Source: Pseudomonadota bacterium (GTDB taxonomy: Bacteria > Pseudomonadota > Alphaproteobacteria > Sphingomonadales > Sphingomonadaceae). From it: 8,026 nt of DNA. Shown here piece after piece: positions 1 through 5,073 of this stretch. Below the pieces are notes generated by a model, which saw nothing but the letters and a program-made list of their open reading frames with translations, was not told the origin of the DNA and made no database searches. The stretch covers positions 1-8,026 of the forward strand of contig JAKOWQ010000163.1 of assembly GCA_029781465.1 (NCBI GenBank), in the 5' to 3' direction. Made by a program: the position numbers and the translations under genes. Position 1 is the stretch's first letter; the number at the start of each line of letters is the position of its first letter.

Positions 1-776
1 GCGAGCAGTCCGATCGAGCCTACGCACATGCTGGCCTGATCGGACAGGATATCGCCGAACAGGTTGCCGGTCACGATCACGTCGAAATTGCCGGGCGCGC
101 GCACCAGCTGCATCGCGGCGTTATCGACATACATGTGGCTCAGCTCGACATCGGGATAGTCCGCGGCGACGGCGATCACCGCATCGCGCCAGACCTGCGA
201 GGTTTCGAGCACATTGGCCTTGTCGACCGAACACAGCTTGCCCCCCCGCTTGCGCGCGGCGCGGAAGCCGGAATGGGCGATGCGGCGCACCTCGGCCTCG
301 GAATAGCTCATCATGTCCCAGCCCCGGCGGGTGCCATCGGGCAGGGTATCGATCCCCTTGTCGCCGAAGTAGACGTCGCCGTTAAGCTCGCGCACGATCA
401 GCAGGTCGATCGCACCGGCAATCTCGGGGCGCAGCGCGGAGAATTCCTCCAGCCCCGCGAACACCTTGGCGGGCCGCAGGTTGGCGAACAGCCCCAGTTC
501 CTTGCGCAGGCCCAGGATCGCCTGCTCGGGCCGCAGGTGGCGCTCCAGATTGTCGCAATCGAAATCGCCCACCGCGCCGAACAGGATCGCATCGCTCGCC
601 CGCGCGGTTGCCAGCGTTTCCGGCGGGAGCGGGTGGCCGTGCTTTTTGTAGGCCATGCCGCCGACATCGCCTTCCACCAGTTCAAGCCCTGGCAGATCGA
701 GCGCATGAAGCACCCGCACCGCCTGATCGGTCACTTCGGGACCGATCCCGTCACCAGCGAAAACCGCAATCTTCAT
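1..776 (-). CDS. leuB: 3-isopropylmalate dehydrogenase LeuB (3' end outside window)
   Basis: LeuB is a cytosolic NAD-dependent enzyme that oxidises and decarboxylates (2R,3S)-3-isopropylmalate in the third step of leucine synthesis. The first 258 codons are visible; the family is about 350 residues, so roughly a quarter is missing beyond the left edge. The N-terminus MKIAVFAGDGIGPEV is the typical beta-decarboxylating dehydrogenase start. Expected active-site residues are present: substrate arginines R91, R101 and R129, the Tyr of VYFG (Y136), Lys of SVDKANVL (K186), and the Mg-binding aspartates D218 (YVDNAAM), D242 and D246 (GDILSD). Spacing matches characterised LeuB enzymes. The start is the ATG at 774-776, preceded by AGGCGG about 8 bases upstream. 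It is the last visible gene of the minus-strand block and follows recO by only 14 bases. Identity is very secure; homologous isocitrate or tartrate dehydrogenases are less likely given the overall match. Confidence 0.97.
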   Translation of the reverse strand, partial: MKIAVFAGDGIGPEVTDQAVRVLHALDLPGLELVEGDVGGMAYKKHGHPLPPETLATARASDAILFGAVGDFDCDNLERHLRPEQAILGLRKELGLFANLRPAKVFAGLEEFSALRPEIAGAIDLLIVRELNGDVYFGDKGIDTLPDGTRRGWDMMSYSEAEVRRIAHSGFRAARKRGGKLCSVDKANVLETSQVWRDAVIAVAADYPDVELSHMYVDNAAMQLVRAPGNFDVIVTGNLFGDILSDQASMCVGSIGLL

Positions 777-790
777 CGAACCCACCGCCT

Positions 791-1393
791 TCAGATCATC
801 CGTGCCAGCCGCTCGCGCAGCAAGGTGCGCGCCCCCATAACATCGCCGCGCCTTTCGGCAAGCACGTAGCGTTCCAGCACCTCGCCCTGCCGATCGAACT
901 GGGCAAAGAGTGCGGCCGCATCGGCTTCCCCCCCGGGCGCGGCCAGCGTGCCATAGCCAAGCTCGCGCAGCACCAGTGCCTCATAGCGCAGCAGCCCCGG
1001 CAGCCAGCCACGCGCCGAAGGGGCATGGCACACCGCATCGAGCAGCCCGCCCAGCGCGGCATGGATCGCGGGATAGGGATGGCGCTCGGGCAGGGCGGCG
1101 GCGGCGAGCGCGCTGGCCCAGCCGATCGCCGCGGCGGCCAGCGGCTCGCCCAGCCACGGGCCGCGGCTGACCAGCAGCTCAAGCCGGGCCGAAGGCATCT
1201 GCGCCTCGCTGCGCAGGCGGAATTCGGCCTCGACCACGTTTCCGGGGATCAGCACTGGGCGCAGCTGGCGTCCGCGCGCGCCCGGAACATAGGCCGCGAT
1301 CATGCCCTGCGCCGCGCTCAGCAGACGCACCACCGCGCCGGTCTCGCCATGCGAACGGCTGGAGCAGACTATGGCGGGCGCGCGCAGGTGCAT
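791..1393 (-). CDS. recO: DNA repair protein RecO (short form)
   Basis: RecO works with RecF and RecR to load RecA on SSB-coated single-stranded DNA during gap repair. The 200-residue product shows the family pattern: an N-terminal OB-fold region (about 1-75) with APAIV, HGE (15-17), the GARGR turn (38-42) and PGN (50-52), then the helical C-terminal domain with YEALVLRELGYG (128-139). The usual length is about 230-250 residues, so this is a short version. The cysteine-pair zinc site found in many RecO proteins after the ELGYG helix is absent; only isolated cysteines are seen. The ATG at 1391-1393 gives the family N-terminus, though the ribosome site in front of it is weak. It lies 42 bases after ubiK and 14 bases before leuB, so translation from a shared mRNA is likely. 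The assignment rests on recognising the family pattern. Confidence 0.9.
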   Translation of the reverse strand: MHLRAPAIVCSSRSHGETGAVVRLLSAAQGMIAAYVPGARGRQLRPVLIPGNVVEAEFRLRSEAQMPSARLELLVSRGPWLGEPLAAAAIGWASALAAAALPERHPYPAIHAALGGLLDAVCHAPSARGWLPGLLRYEALVLRELGYGTLAAPGGEADAAALFAQFDRQGEVLERYVLAERRGDVMGARTLLRERLARMI

Positions 1394-1418
1394 CGCCGCG
1401 ATGTGGCGGCAAAGCGCG

Positions 1419-1433
1419 ACCGCTTCAAGCGGT
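1419..1433 (-). other. Short inverted repeat between ubiK and recO
   Basis: ACCGC and GCGGT flank a 5-base loop immediately downstream of the ubiK stop codon. There is no T-run after it on the minus strand, so it is a weak hairpin that might shape mRNA processing inside the block rather than a terminator. No function is shown. Confidence 0.3.
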
Positions 1434-1435
1434 GG

Positions 1436-1690
1436 TTATTTGCGGGCCTTGGAAGCAGCCTCGAGAGCGGCGAGGCGATCCTTGAGCGCGTCGAGCTCGT
1501 CGAGCGCCTTGGCGGCCATGTCCTTGACCGCATCGAATTCATCGCGCGAGACGAAATCGAGCCCGCCAAGGCCTTCCTTGAGTCGTTCGCGCGCGGCATC
1601 GCGCGCTTCGCGGCCCATGCCCGCAACGGTGCCCGCCGCGCTGTTCACCAGCTTGGCAAGATCGGAGAAAAGGGGGTTTTCGCTTTGCAT
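1436..1690 (-). CDS. ubiK: UbiK/BMFP-family ubiquinone accessory factor
   Basis: The 84-residue product belongs to the UbiK family (membrane fusogenic/BMFP domain). In Enterobacteria UbiK binds UbiJ and helps the aerobic ubiquinone-synthesis complex; the same role here is inferred. Residues 1-35 form an amphipathic helix (NPLFSDLAKLVNSAAG onward). The conserved LGGLDFVSRDEFDAVK segment follows at 41-56, and a heptad-rich coiled coil (about 50-80) ends in a basic tail. An in-frame GTG at 1697-1699 would add three residues (MKP). The ATG at 1688-1690 was preferred because MQSEN-type starts fit alphaproteobacterial members, but neither start has a strong ribosome site. It sits between tspO and recO with gaps of 39 and 42 bases. 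A short inverted repeat (1419-1433) lies just after its stop. Confidence 0.85.
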   Translation of the reverse strand: MQSENPLFSDLAKLVNSAAGTVAGMGREARDAARERLKEGLGGLDFVSRDEFDAVKDMAAKALDELDALKDRLAALEAASKARK

Positions 1691-1729
1691 GGGCTTCACA
1701 TGGTCCCGCGGCTCGCGGCTTTCAAGCCG

Positions 1730-2287
1730 TCAGTTGAAATCGACCGTCGCGGCGGCGCCGGAAACCTCGGCCCCGTCAGCATCCGGGTTGGCGGCCAGGA
1801 ACTGCCAGTTGAGCGCGGTGGCGAACAGGCACCAGGCAAAGTAGGGCACCAGCAGCAGCGCGGCGAGCGGGCGCACTTTCCAGAATGCCCCCAGACACAG
1901 CACCACCGCCAGATCGAGCGCCACCAGCAGATAGAGTGCAAAGCTGATCTGGTGCATCGCGAAGAACAGCGGCGACCAGGCCAGGTTGAGCAGCAGCTGA
2001 AGCACGAACAGCCCCACCGCCAGCGCGCGTCCCGATGCGCCGCGCGCGGTAACCACCATGGCCAGCGCCAGCCCCATCATCAGATAGAGCAGCGACCAGA
2101 CGATCCCGAAGGTGGCCGGCGGAGGATAGAGCGAAGGCTTGGTCAGCCCCATGAACCACGGATTGCCCGCCCCGCTGCCCGAAACCGCGCCCGAGACGAA
2201 ACCCAGCAGCAGAACCAGCGGCCCCAGGAACAACCACCAGCGCAGCAACGAGGCACGCAGCTGTCCGGGCGATGCAAGCTCAGTCAT
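1730..2287 (-). CDS. tspO: TspO/MBR-family tryptophan-rich membrane protein
   Basis: TspO is a five-helix membrane protein that binds porphyrins and sterol-like ligands; in alphaproteobacteria it modulates tetrapyrrole-dependent and stress responses. The 185-residue product shows five hydrophobic segments at about 16-36, 57-80, 88-107, 112-132 and 138-163. Family signatures are clear: NPWFMGLTKPSLYPPP (42-57) leading to FGIVWSLLY (60-68), NLAWSPLFF (101-109) and PYFAWCLFATALNW (148-161), the last matching the ligand-pocket helix. The C-terminal tail after about 165 is acidic and slightly longer than in typical 155-160-residue members, and there are about 15 extra residues before the first helix. 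The start is the ATG at 2285-2287, behind a modest GGGAT. It follows tlyA by 74 bases and precedes ubiK by 39. The family call is firm; the physiological ligand is unknown. Confidence 0.93.
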   Translation of the reverse strand: MTELASPGQLRASLLRWWLFLGPLVLLLGFVSGAVSGSGAGNPWFMGLTKPSLYPPPATFGIVWSLLYLMMGLALAMVVTARGASGRALAVGLFVLQLLLNLAWSPLFFAMHQISFALYLLVALDLAVVLCLGAFWKVRPLAALLLVPYFAWCLFATALNWQFLAANPDADGAEVSGAAATVDFN

Positions 2288-2361
2288 TCGGCGATCCCGA
2301 TTCGGTTTCGGTCAGACCCGGAGTGTGGCCGCCCGCCGCCGCGCTGGCAATGCCGGGGGGG

Positions 2362-3105
2362 CTATTCGCGCTGTGCCGAAACAAGAAATTCCACATTTCC
2401 TTCGGGCCCAGTGATCGGGCTTTCGACGATCCCCTGCACCTGCCAGCCGCCTTGTTCCAGCCAGCCGCGCACCTCTTCGCAAACGCGCTGGTGGAGGGCC
2501 GGATCGCGCACCACACCGCCCTTGCCCACCTCGCCCCGGCCAACCTCGAACTGGGGCTTGATCAGGGCGACCAGACGGCAACGCGGCGCAGCCAGTTTCA
2601 GCGGCACTTCCAGTACCTTGGCGAGGGAAATGAAACTGGCGTCGCAAACTACCCAGCTGCAGGGGCGGTCGATCTGCTGCGCCGTCAGCACCCGTGCGCT
2701 GGTCTGTTCCAGCACCGTCACACGGCTGTCCTGGCGCAGCTTCCAGGCGAGCTGGTTGGTGCCCGAATCGACCGCAAAGACATGCCCCGCGCCCTTGCTC
2801 AGCAAGACGTCGGTAAAGCCCCCGGTCGAGCTGCCGATATCCATCGCCACAACCCCGGCGGGGTCCAAACCGAAGTGGTCGATCGCGTGGGCCAGCTTGA
2901 TCCCGCCGCGCGAAACCCACGGGTGGTCGCGCCCGCGCACCTCCAGCGGGGCGTCGGCGGGCAGGGTCTGGCCCGGCTTGGCAATCTTGGTCTCGCCGGA
3001 AAAGACCGTGCCGGCGAGGACCAGGGCCTGCGCGCGGGTGCGGCTTTCGGCCAGGCCGCGCTCGACCAGCAGTTGATCGACCCGGGCTTTGGACACCTTG
3101 CTCAT
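2362..3105 (-). CDS. tlyA: TlyA-family rRNA 2'-O-methyltransferase (hemolysin A-like)
   Basis: TlyA proteins combine an N-terminal S4 RNA-binding domain with a Rossmann-fold FtsJ/RrmJ-type methyltransferase. Mycobacterial TlyA methylates 16S C1409 and 23S C1920 ribose; many bacteria hold only the 23S activity, so the exact target here is inferred. The 247-residue product starts with an S4 motif (RVDQLLVERGLAESRTRAQALV, residues 8-29). The linker is followed by HPWVSRGGIKL (61-71), the SAM-binding loop DIGSSTGGFTD (89-99), CDASFISL (154-161), LIKPQFE (181-187) and EGNVEFLVS (235-243). The K-D-K-E catalytic tetrad of 2'-O-methyltransferases is visible as K70, D155, K183 and E239. Length is close to the family norm of about 240-270. 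The ATG at 3103-3105 gives the usual start just before the S4 domain. It is the first gene of the minus-strand block and diverges from the lipoprotein gene at 3133. Older annotation as a hemolysin is not supported by the domains. Confidence 0.94.
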   Translation of the reverse strand: MSKVSKARVDQLLVERGLAESRTRAQALVLAGTVFSGETKIAKPGQTLPADAPLEVRGRDHPWVSRGGIKLAHAIDHFGLDPAGVVAMDIGSSTGGFTDVLLSKGAGHVFAVDSGTNQLAWKLRQDSRVTVLEQTSARVLTAQQIDRPCSWVVCDASFISLAKVLEVPLKLAAPRCRLVALIKPQFEVGRGEVGKGGVVRDPALHQRVCEEVRGWLEQGGWQVQGIVESPITGPEGNVEFLVSAQRE

Positions 3106-3132
3106 CGGCGCGGCTCATTCCATAGGTGGGGC

Positions 3133-3723
3133 GTGAAGGCAATCGCTCCCCGTTTTCGTCCGCTCGCCGCAATGGCCGCCTGTGCGCTGATCGGCCTTGT
3201 CGGTTCTTGCGCCACCCCGCGCGGGGCGCCGGCTCCCGCTCCGGCACCCGCGCCGGCGCCGCAGCCGGTCGTTACCCCGCCGCCGCCGCCCGCGCCCCTT
3301 CCCCCTGCTCCCGCCGACTGGCGCGATGCGCCGCGCACGCCCGGGGACTGGCGCTGGGGGATCATCGCCGGTCGATCCAGCGCGGGCTATGGCGCCGATC
3401 CGGTGGTGCCGCTGGTCACGCTGACCTGTGATCGGGCATCGGGCCAGGTTCTGCTGGCCCGCGCCGCGCTGGGCGGCGACGGCGCGCAGCAGCATGTGCC
3501 GATGGCGCTGACCACGGTAAGCGGCACCCGCGCCCTGCTCAGCGAGCCGCTGCAAAGCGCGGCGGGATGGCTTGTGGTGCCGATCAGGGCAGAGGATCCG
3601 ATCCTCGATGCAATCGCCTTTTCGCGCGGCCGCTTCGCGCTGGAAGCCCAGGGCCAGCCGACGCTCTACCTGCCCAGCTGGCCCGAGGTCAGCCGGGTGA
3701 TCGAGGATTGCCGCCAGAAATAG
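3133..3723 (+). CDS. Conserved Pro/Ala-rich lipoprotein candidate, function unknown
   Basis: I do not recognise a named family. The 196-residue product has a basic N-terminus (KAIAPRFR), a hydrophobic stretch (11-25) and a lipobox-like VGSC with C26 as the probable lipidated cysteine, so it is probably anchored in a membrane on the periplasmic side. A low-complexity Pro/Ala linker follows (about 31-60, repeats of AP and a run of prolines). A globular region (62-196) includes ADWRDAPRTPGDWRWG and ends WPEVSRVIEDCRQK; C99 and C193 could form a disulphide. The reading frame is open far upstream, but upstream codons are antisense to tlyA. The GTG at 3133-3135 is chosen because AGGTGGG sits 6 bases before it and the signal sequence begins right there; an internal ATG at 3172 is less likely. 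It is divergent from tlyA across 27 bases. An ending WPE..RVIEDCR is familiar from unnamed sphingomonad proteins. Confidence 0.78.
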   Translation: MKAIAPRFRPLAAMAACALIGLVGSCATPRGAPAPAPAPAPAPQPVVTPPPPPAPLPPAPADWRDAPRTPGDWRWGIIAGRSSAGYGADPVVPLVTLTCDRASGQVLLARAALGGDGAQQHVPMALTTVSGTRALLSEPLQSAAGWLVVPIRAEDPILDAIAFSRGRFALEAQGQPTLYLPSWPEVSRVIEDCRQK

Positions 3724-3724
3724 A

Positions 3725-3744
3725 AAGGGCCCGCCGAAGCAGGC
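3725..3744. terminator. Bidirectional-type hairpin after the lipoprotein gene
   Basis: GGGCC and GGCCC, with an inner GC/GC pair, surround CGAA two bases after the stop codon of the lipoprotein gene. On the plus strand no T-run follows. On the minus strand the same hairpin has a UUCG-type loop and is followed by TTTCTATTT, which is the better intrinsic terminator. It may stop plus-strand transcription only weakly, and block minus-strand transcription coming from the 4.2 kb lipoprotein gene. Assignment is from pattern only. Confidence 0.5.
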
Positions 3745-3769
3745 CCGAAGTCGTCAATTCTGACGTCGA

Positions 3770-3810
3770 AAAAAAACTTTGCAAGACTTGTTGTGCGGCG
3801 CGGAATGATT
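3770..3810 (+). promoter_or_regulatory. Possible promoter region of the mini-ORF locus
   Basis: A run of eight A residues lies directly before TTGCAA (3779-3784) and, 19 bases later, AATGAT (3804-3809). The A-run could act like an UP element. The -35 and -10 boxes each match the sigma-70 consensus only partly and the spacing is long. The position, about 65-70 bases before the first mini-ORF, is reasonable. This is a candidate only. Confidence 0.3.
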
Positions 3811-3876
3811 CACACCTAGGCCCGAGGCCGGGTGGCGATCCCCGCTTTCCGGTCCGGCCGCTTCGAGGAGCGGCAA

Positions 3877-3903
3877 ATGGCTCAACAGCGCGAAAGGAGG
3901 TGA
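3877..3903 (+). CDS. Mini-ORF 1, 8 codons (MAQQRERR), possible leader peptide
   Basis: An ATG at 3877-3879 opens an 8-residue frame MAQQRERR that stops at TGA 3901-3903. GAGGAG (3865-3870) lies 6 bases in front at good spacing. The site is partly enclosed by a small hairpin: CCGCT (3858-3862) can pair with AGCGG (3869-3873), leaving most of the purine core in or next to the loop. The last codons GAA AGG AGG TGA are themselves the Shine-Dalgarno sequence of the next mini-ORF, so a ribosome finishing here ends 3 bases before the following ATG. The peptide sequence is therefore partly dictated by the ribosome site. I do not recognise it. Translation is plausible but unproven, and it could be a chance frame around a good ribosome site. 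Confidence 0.35.
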   Translation: MAQQRERR

Positions 3904-3906
3904 CCG

Positions 3907-3963
3907 ATGTCTCATGGTTCAGCAGGGAGGTCGGTAACCCGCTTGATGGAGCATTATCGCTGA
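3907..3963 (+). CDS. Mini-ORF 2, 18 codons (MSHGSAGRSVTRLMEHYR)
   Basis: An 18-residue basic, hydrophilic peptide starts at ATG 3907-3909 and stops at TGA 3961-3963, with a second in-frame stop at 3976-3978. It is preceded by AAAGGAGGTGA (3893-3903), an 11-base match to the anti-Shine-Dalgarno end of 16S rRNA and the strongest ribosome site in the window. There is no hydrophobic segment, so a membrane type I toxin is unlikely. There is no run of a single amino acid as in classical attenuator leaders. A strong hairpin follows 25 bases after the stop, then the terminator-like repeats, so the locus looks self-contained. I do not recognise the peptide. It may be a real small protein, a coupled leader peptide, or part of a regulatory RNA. 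Confidence 0.5.
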   Translation: MSHGSAGRSVTRLMEHYR

Positions 3964-3981
3964 TCCGATTTGCGATAGAGG

Positions 3982-4019
3982 CTTCGTGAGCGGCGCTTGC
4001 GGCCGCTGACCATGCGAAG
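3982..4019 (+). other. Long hairpin downstream of mini-ORF 2
   Basis: An inner stem AGCGGC (3989-3994) / GCCGCT (4002-4007) with a 7-base loop is nested inside an outer CTTCG (3982-3986) / CGAAG (4015-4019) pairing. It ends right where the first terminator-like hairpin begins and shares its first G. No T-run follows. It may protect the 3' end of the short transcript or compete with the first repeat hairpin. Confidence 0.5.
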
Positions 4020-4057
4020 GGCTGCTTCCGGTTAGGCCGGGGCAGCCCTTCTCATTT
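4019..4057 (+). terminator. Intrinsic terminator-like hairpin, first copy
   Basis: GGGCTGC (4019-4025) pairs with GCAGCCC (4042-4048). An inner CCGG/CCGG stem (4028-4031 and 4037-4040) closes a TTAGG loop, and TTCTCATTT follows. Stem plus T-rich tail on the plus strand suits termination of the mini-ORF transcript. The same structure recurs in the next repeat units, so up to four terminators lie in series. On the minus strand there is no T-run, so it would serve the converging lipoprotein gene poorly. Confidence 0.6.
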
Positions 4058-4232
4058 CCGCAGGAAGCGGATCTTGGGGGCTGCTTCCGGTTAGGCCGGG
4101 GCAGCCCTTCTCATTTCCGCAGGAAGCGGATCTTGGGGGCTGCTTCCGCTCAGGCCGGGACAGCCCTTCTCATTTCCGCAGGAAGCGGATTTTGGGGGCT
4201 GCTTCCGGTCAAGCCGGGGCAACCCTTCTCAT
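4019..4232 (+). repeat. 59-bp tandem repeat, three full units plus a partial fourth
   Basis: The period is exactly 59 bases, with unit starts at 4022, 4081, 4140 and 4199. Units 1 and 2 are identical. Unit 3 differs at about four positions, weakening the inner stem but keeping GGGCTG/CAGCCC. Unit 4 is truncated after CTCAT, right before the stop codon of the converging gene, and has a mismatch in its outer stem. Each full unit has a large terminator-like hairpin and a second small stem TCCGC/GCGGA with loop AGGAA (4057-4071 in unit 1). In addition GGAAGC near the end of one unit can pair with GCTTCC at the start of the next, an alternative fold that would open the terminator stem. Perfect identity of two copies points to recent duplication by slippage or unequal exchange; the graded divergence suggests unit 4 is oldest. 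There are no unique spacers, so it is not CRISPR. Confidence 0.95.
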
Positions 4233-4234
4233 CT

Positions 4235-4912
4235 CTACCGCCAGTTGAGGCTGATCTCGTCGACGAAGATCCGCCGCCCGGCCACTGCCTTGTCGTCCGA
4301 ACGCACTGCGCTGTCCCCCATCAGGCCCTCGCCCTGACCGGGATCGTCGGCGGCAAGGTCAAGCCGCAGCCCCAGCCTGCAGCCGCCCGGCAGCTGCTCG
4401 AGATGGCCCTTGCCCAGATCGCTGACATAGCCGCCATAGTCCCAGCCAAAGCCCCAGAAGCCGATCGCCGCGCCATTGGCCGCAACCACCCGCTCCAGCG
4501 GGGCGCCGATCCCCAGCCCCCGGGCTTGCCACTGCGACTTCTCGCCCGAAACGCGCAGACCGGCGATGTGTTCGCCAGGGCGCTCGTCGTCGATGATCAG
4601 TTCCACCTCGCGCGCGGGATCGCCGGGCCACAGCACCACCCCGGCCAGTTCCATCCCCTCGGGCCCGGCGATGGTCGCACGGCGGGCCTGCTTGCCGAAC
4701 CGGGCGAGCACGCTCGCAGCGGTGTCCCTGGCCCCATCGACCGGATAGTCGCAGGCCAGGTCGGTGCGGGGTGCAGCGGGGGTTTGCTTCCCCTCAACCG
4801 ACGCGGTGGCAGGGGCGGGCTGGGTGGCATTTTCGCCCGGCGCCCGATCACCCTGACCGCAAGCAGCCAGCAACAGAAATCCCGGCGCGGCGGCGTGCTT
4901 CAGCGTCTTCAT
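4235..4912 (-). CDS. Putative lipoprotein, function unknown
   Basis: The 225-residue product begins MKTLKHAAAPGFLLLAAC, a lipoprotein signal with lipobox LAAC and C18 as the modified cysteine. A disordered Pro/Ala/Gly linker runs to about residue 50, then a globular domain follows. In it are CDYPVDGARDTAASVLARFG (54-73), a glycine/aromatic motif GFWGFGWDYGGY (151-162) and LPGGCRLGLRL (164-174). C54 and C168 could form a disulphide. I recall similar unnamed proteins in alphaproteobacteria, but no function is known to me. The ATG at 4910-4912 is preferred over a GTG at 4916-4918, because GAGGGAG lies 7 bases before the ATG but only 1 base before the GTG. It diverges from ilvE, and its stop codon touches the 59-bp repeat array. 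No partner gene indicates its role. Confidence 0.8.
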   Translation of the reverse strand: MKTLKHAAAPGFLLLAACGQGDRAPGENATQPAPATASVEGKQTPAAPRTDLACDYPVDGARDTAASVLARFGKQARRATIAGPEGMELAGVVLWPGDPAREVELIIDDERPGEHIAGLRVSGEKSQWQARGLGIGAPLERVVAANGAAIGFWGFGWDYGGYVSDLGKGHLEQLPGGCRLGLRLDLAADDPGQGEGLMGDSAVRSDDKAVAGRRIFVDEISLNWR

Positions 4913-4918
4913 GGACAC

Positions 4919-5073
4919 TCTCCCTCGGCGCGAACAATGCGCGCGCTTGGCCTTTTGGGCAATTCCGGCCTAGACTAACAGCGCAAATGCCGATGTTTCC
5001 ATTTATTTCATTGCCCTTGCGCATGACGTAATTTTCGTTCAAAGGCGCCTGCCGACCAATTGAGGATCATTCG
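4919..5073. promoter_or_regulatory. Divergent intergenic region with AT-rich core
   Basis: This region must hold the promoters of the lipoprotein gene (minus) and ilvE (plus). Positions about 4987-5040 are clearly richer in A/T than the surroundings, with runs such as TTTCCATTTATTTCATT and TAATTTTCGTTC. I could not find a -35/-10 pair close to consensus in either direction, nor a leader peptide rich in Leu, Val or Ile, nor a terminator hairpin that would suggest attenuation of ilvE. GAGGA at about 5062-5066 is the ilvE ribosome site. Confidence 0.4.

Noticed and set aside
608..3076. Very long plus-strand open frame (822 codons) opposite recO, ubiK, tspO and tlyA
   Set aside because: It lies antisense to five well-recognised genes, is rich in Arg, Gln, His and Pro as expected for a GC-rich mirror frame, and matches no family.
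2272..3132. N-terminal extension of the plus-strand lipoprotein frame
   Set aside because: The upstream codons are antisense to tlyA. A signal sequence and ribosome site place the start at 3133.
3877..3963. Type I toxin or amino-acid attenuator leader
   Set aside because: The peptide has no hydrophobic segment, no run of one amino acid, and no biosynthetic gene follows on the same strand.
3567..3989. 140-codon plus-strand frame across the end of the lipoprotein gene and the mini-ORF region
   Set aside because: It overlaps the lipoprotein gene in another frame, lacks a ribosome site and has no recognisable domain.
4019..4232. CRISPR array
   Set aside because: The units are directly adjacent with no unique spacers, the 59-bp period contains terminator hairpins, and no cas genes are nearby.
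4133..4978. Plus-strand 281-codon frame opposite the 4235-4912 lipoprotein gene
   Set aside because: It starts inside the repeat array and mirrors a gene that has a good signal peptide, lipobox and ribosome site.
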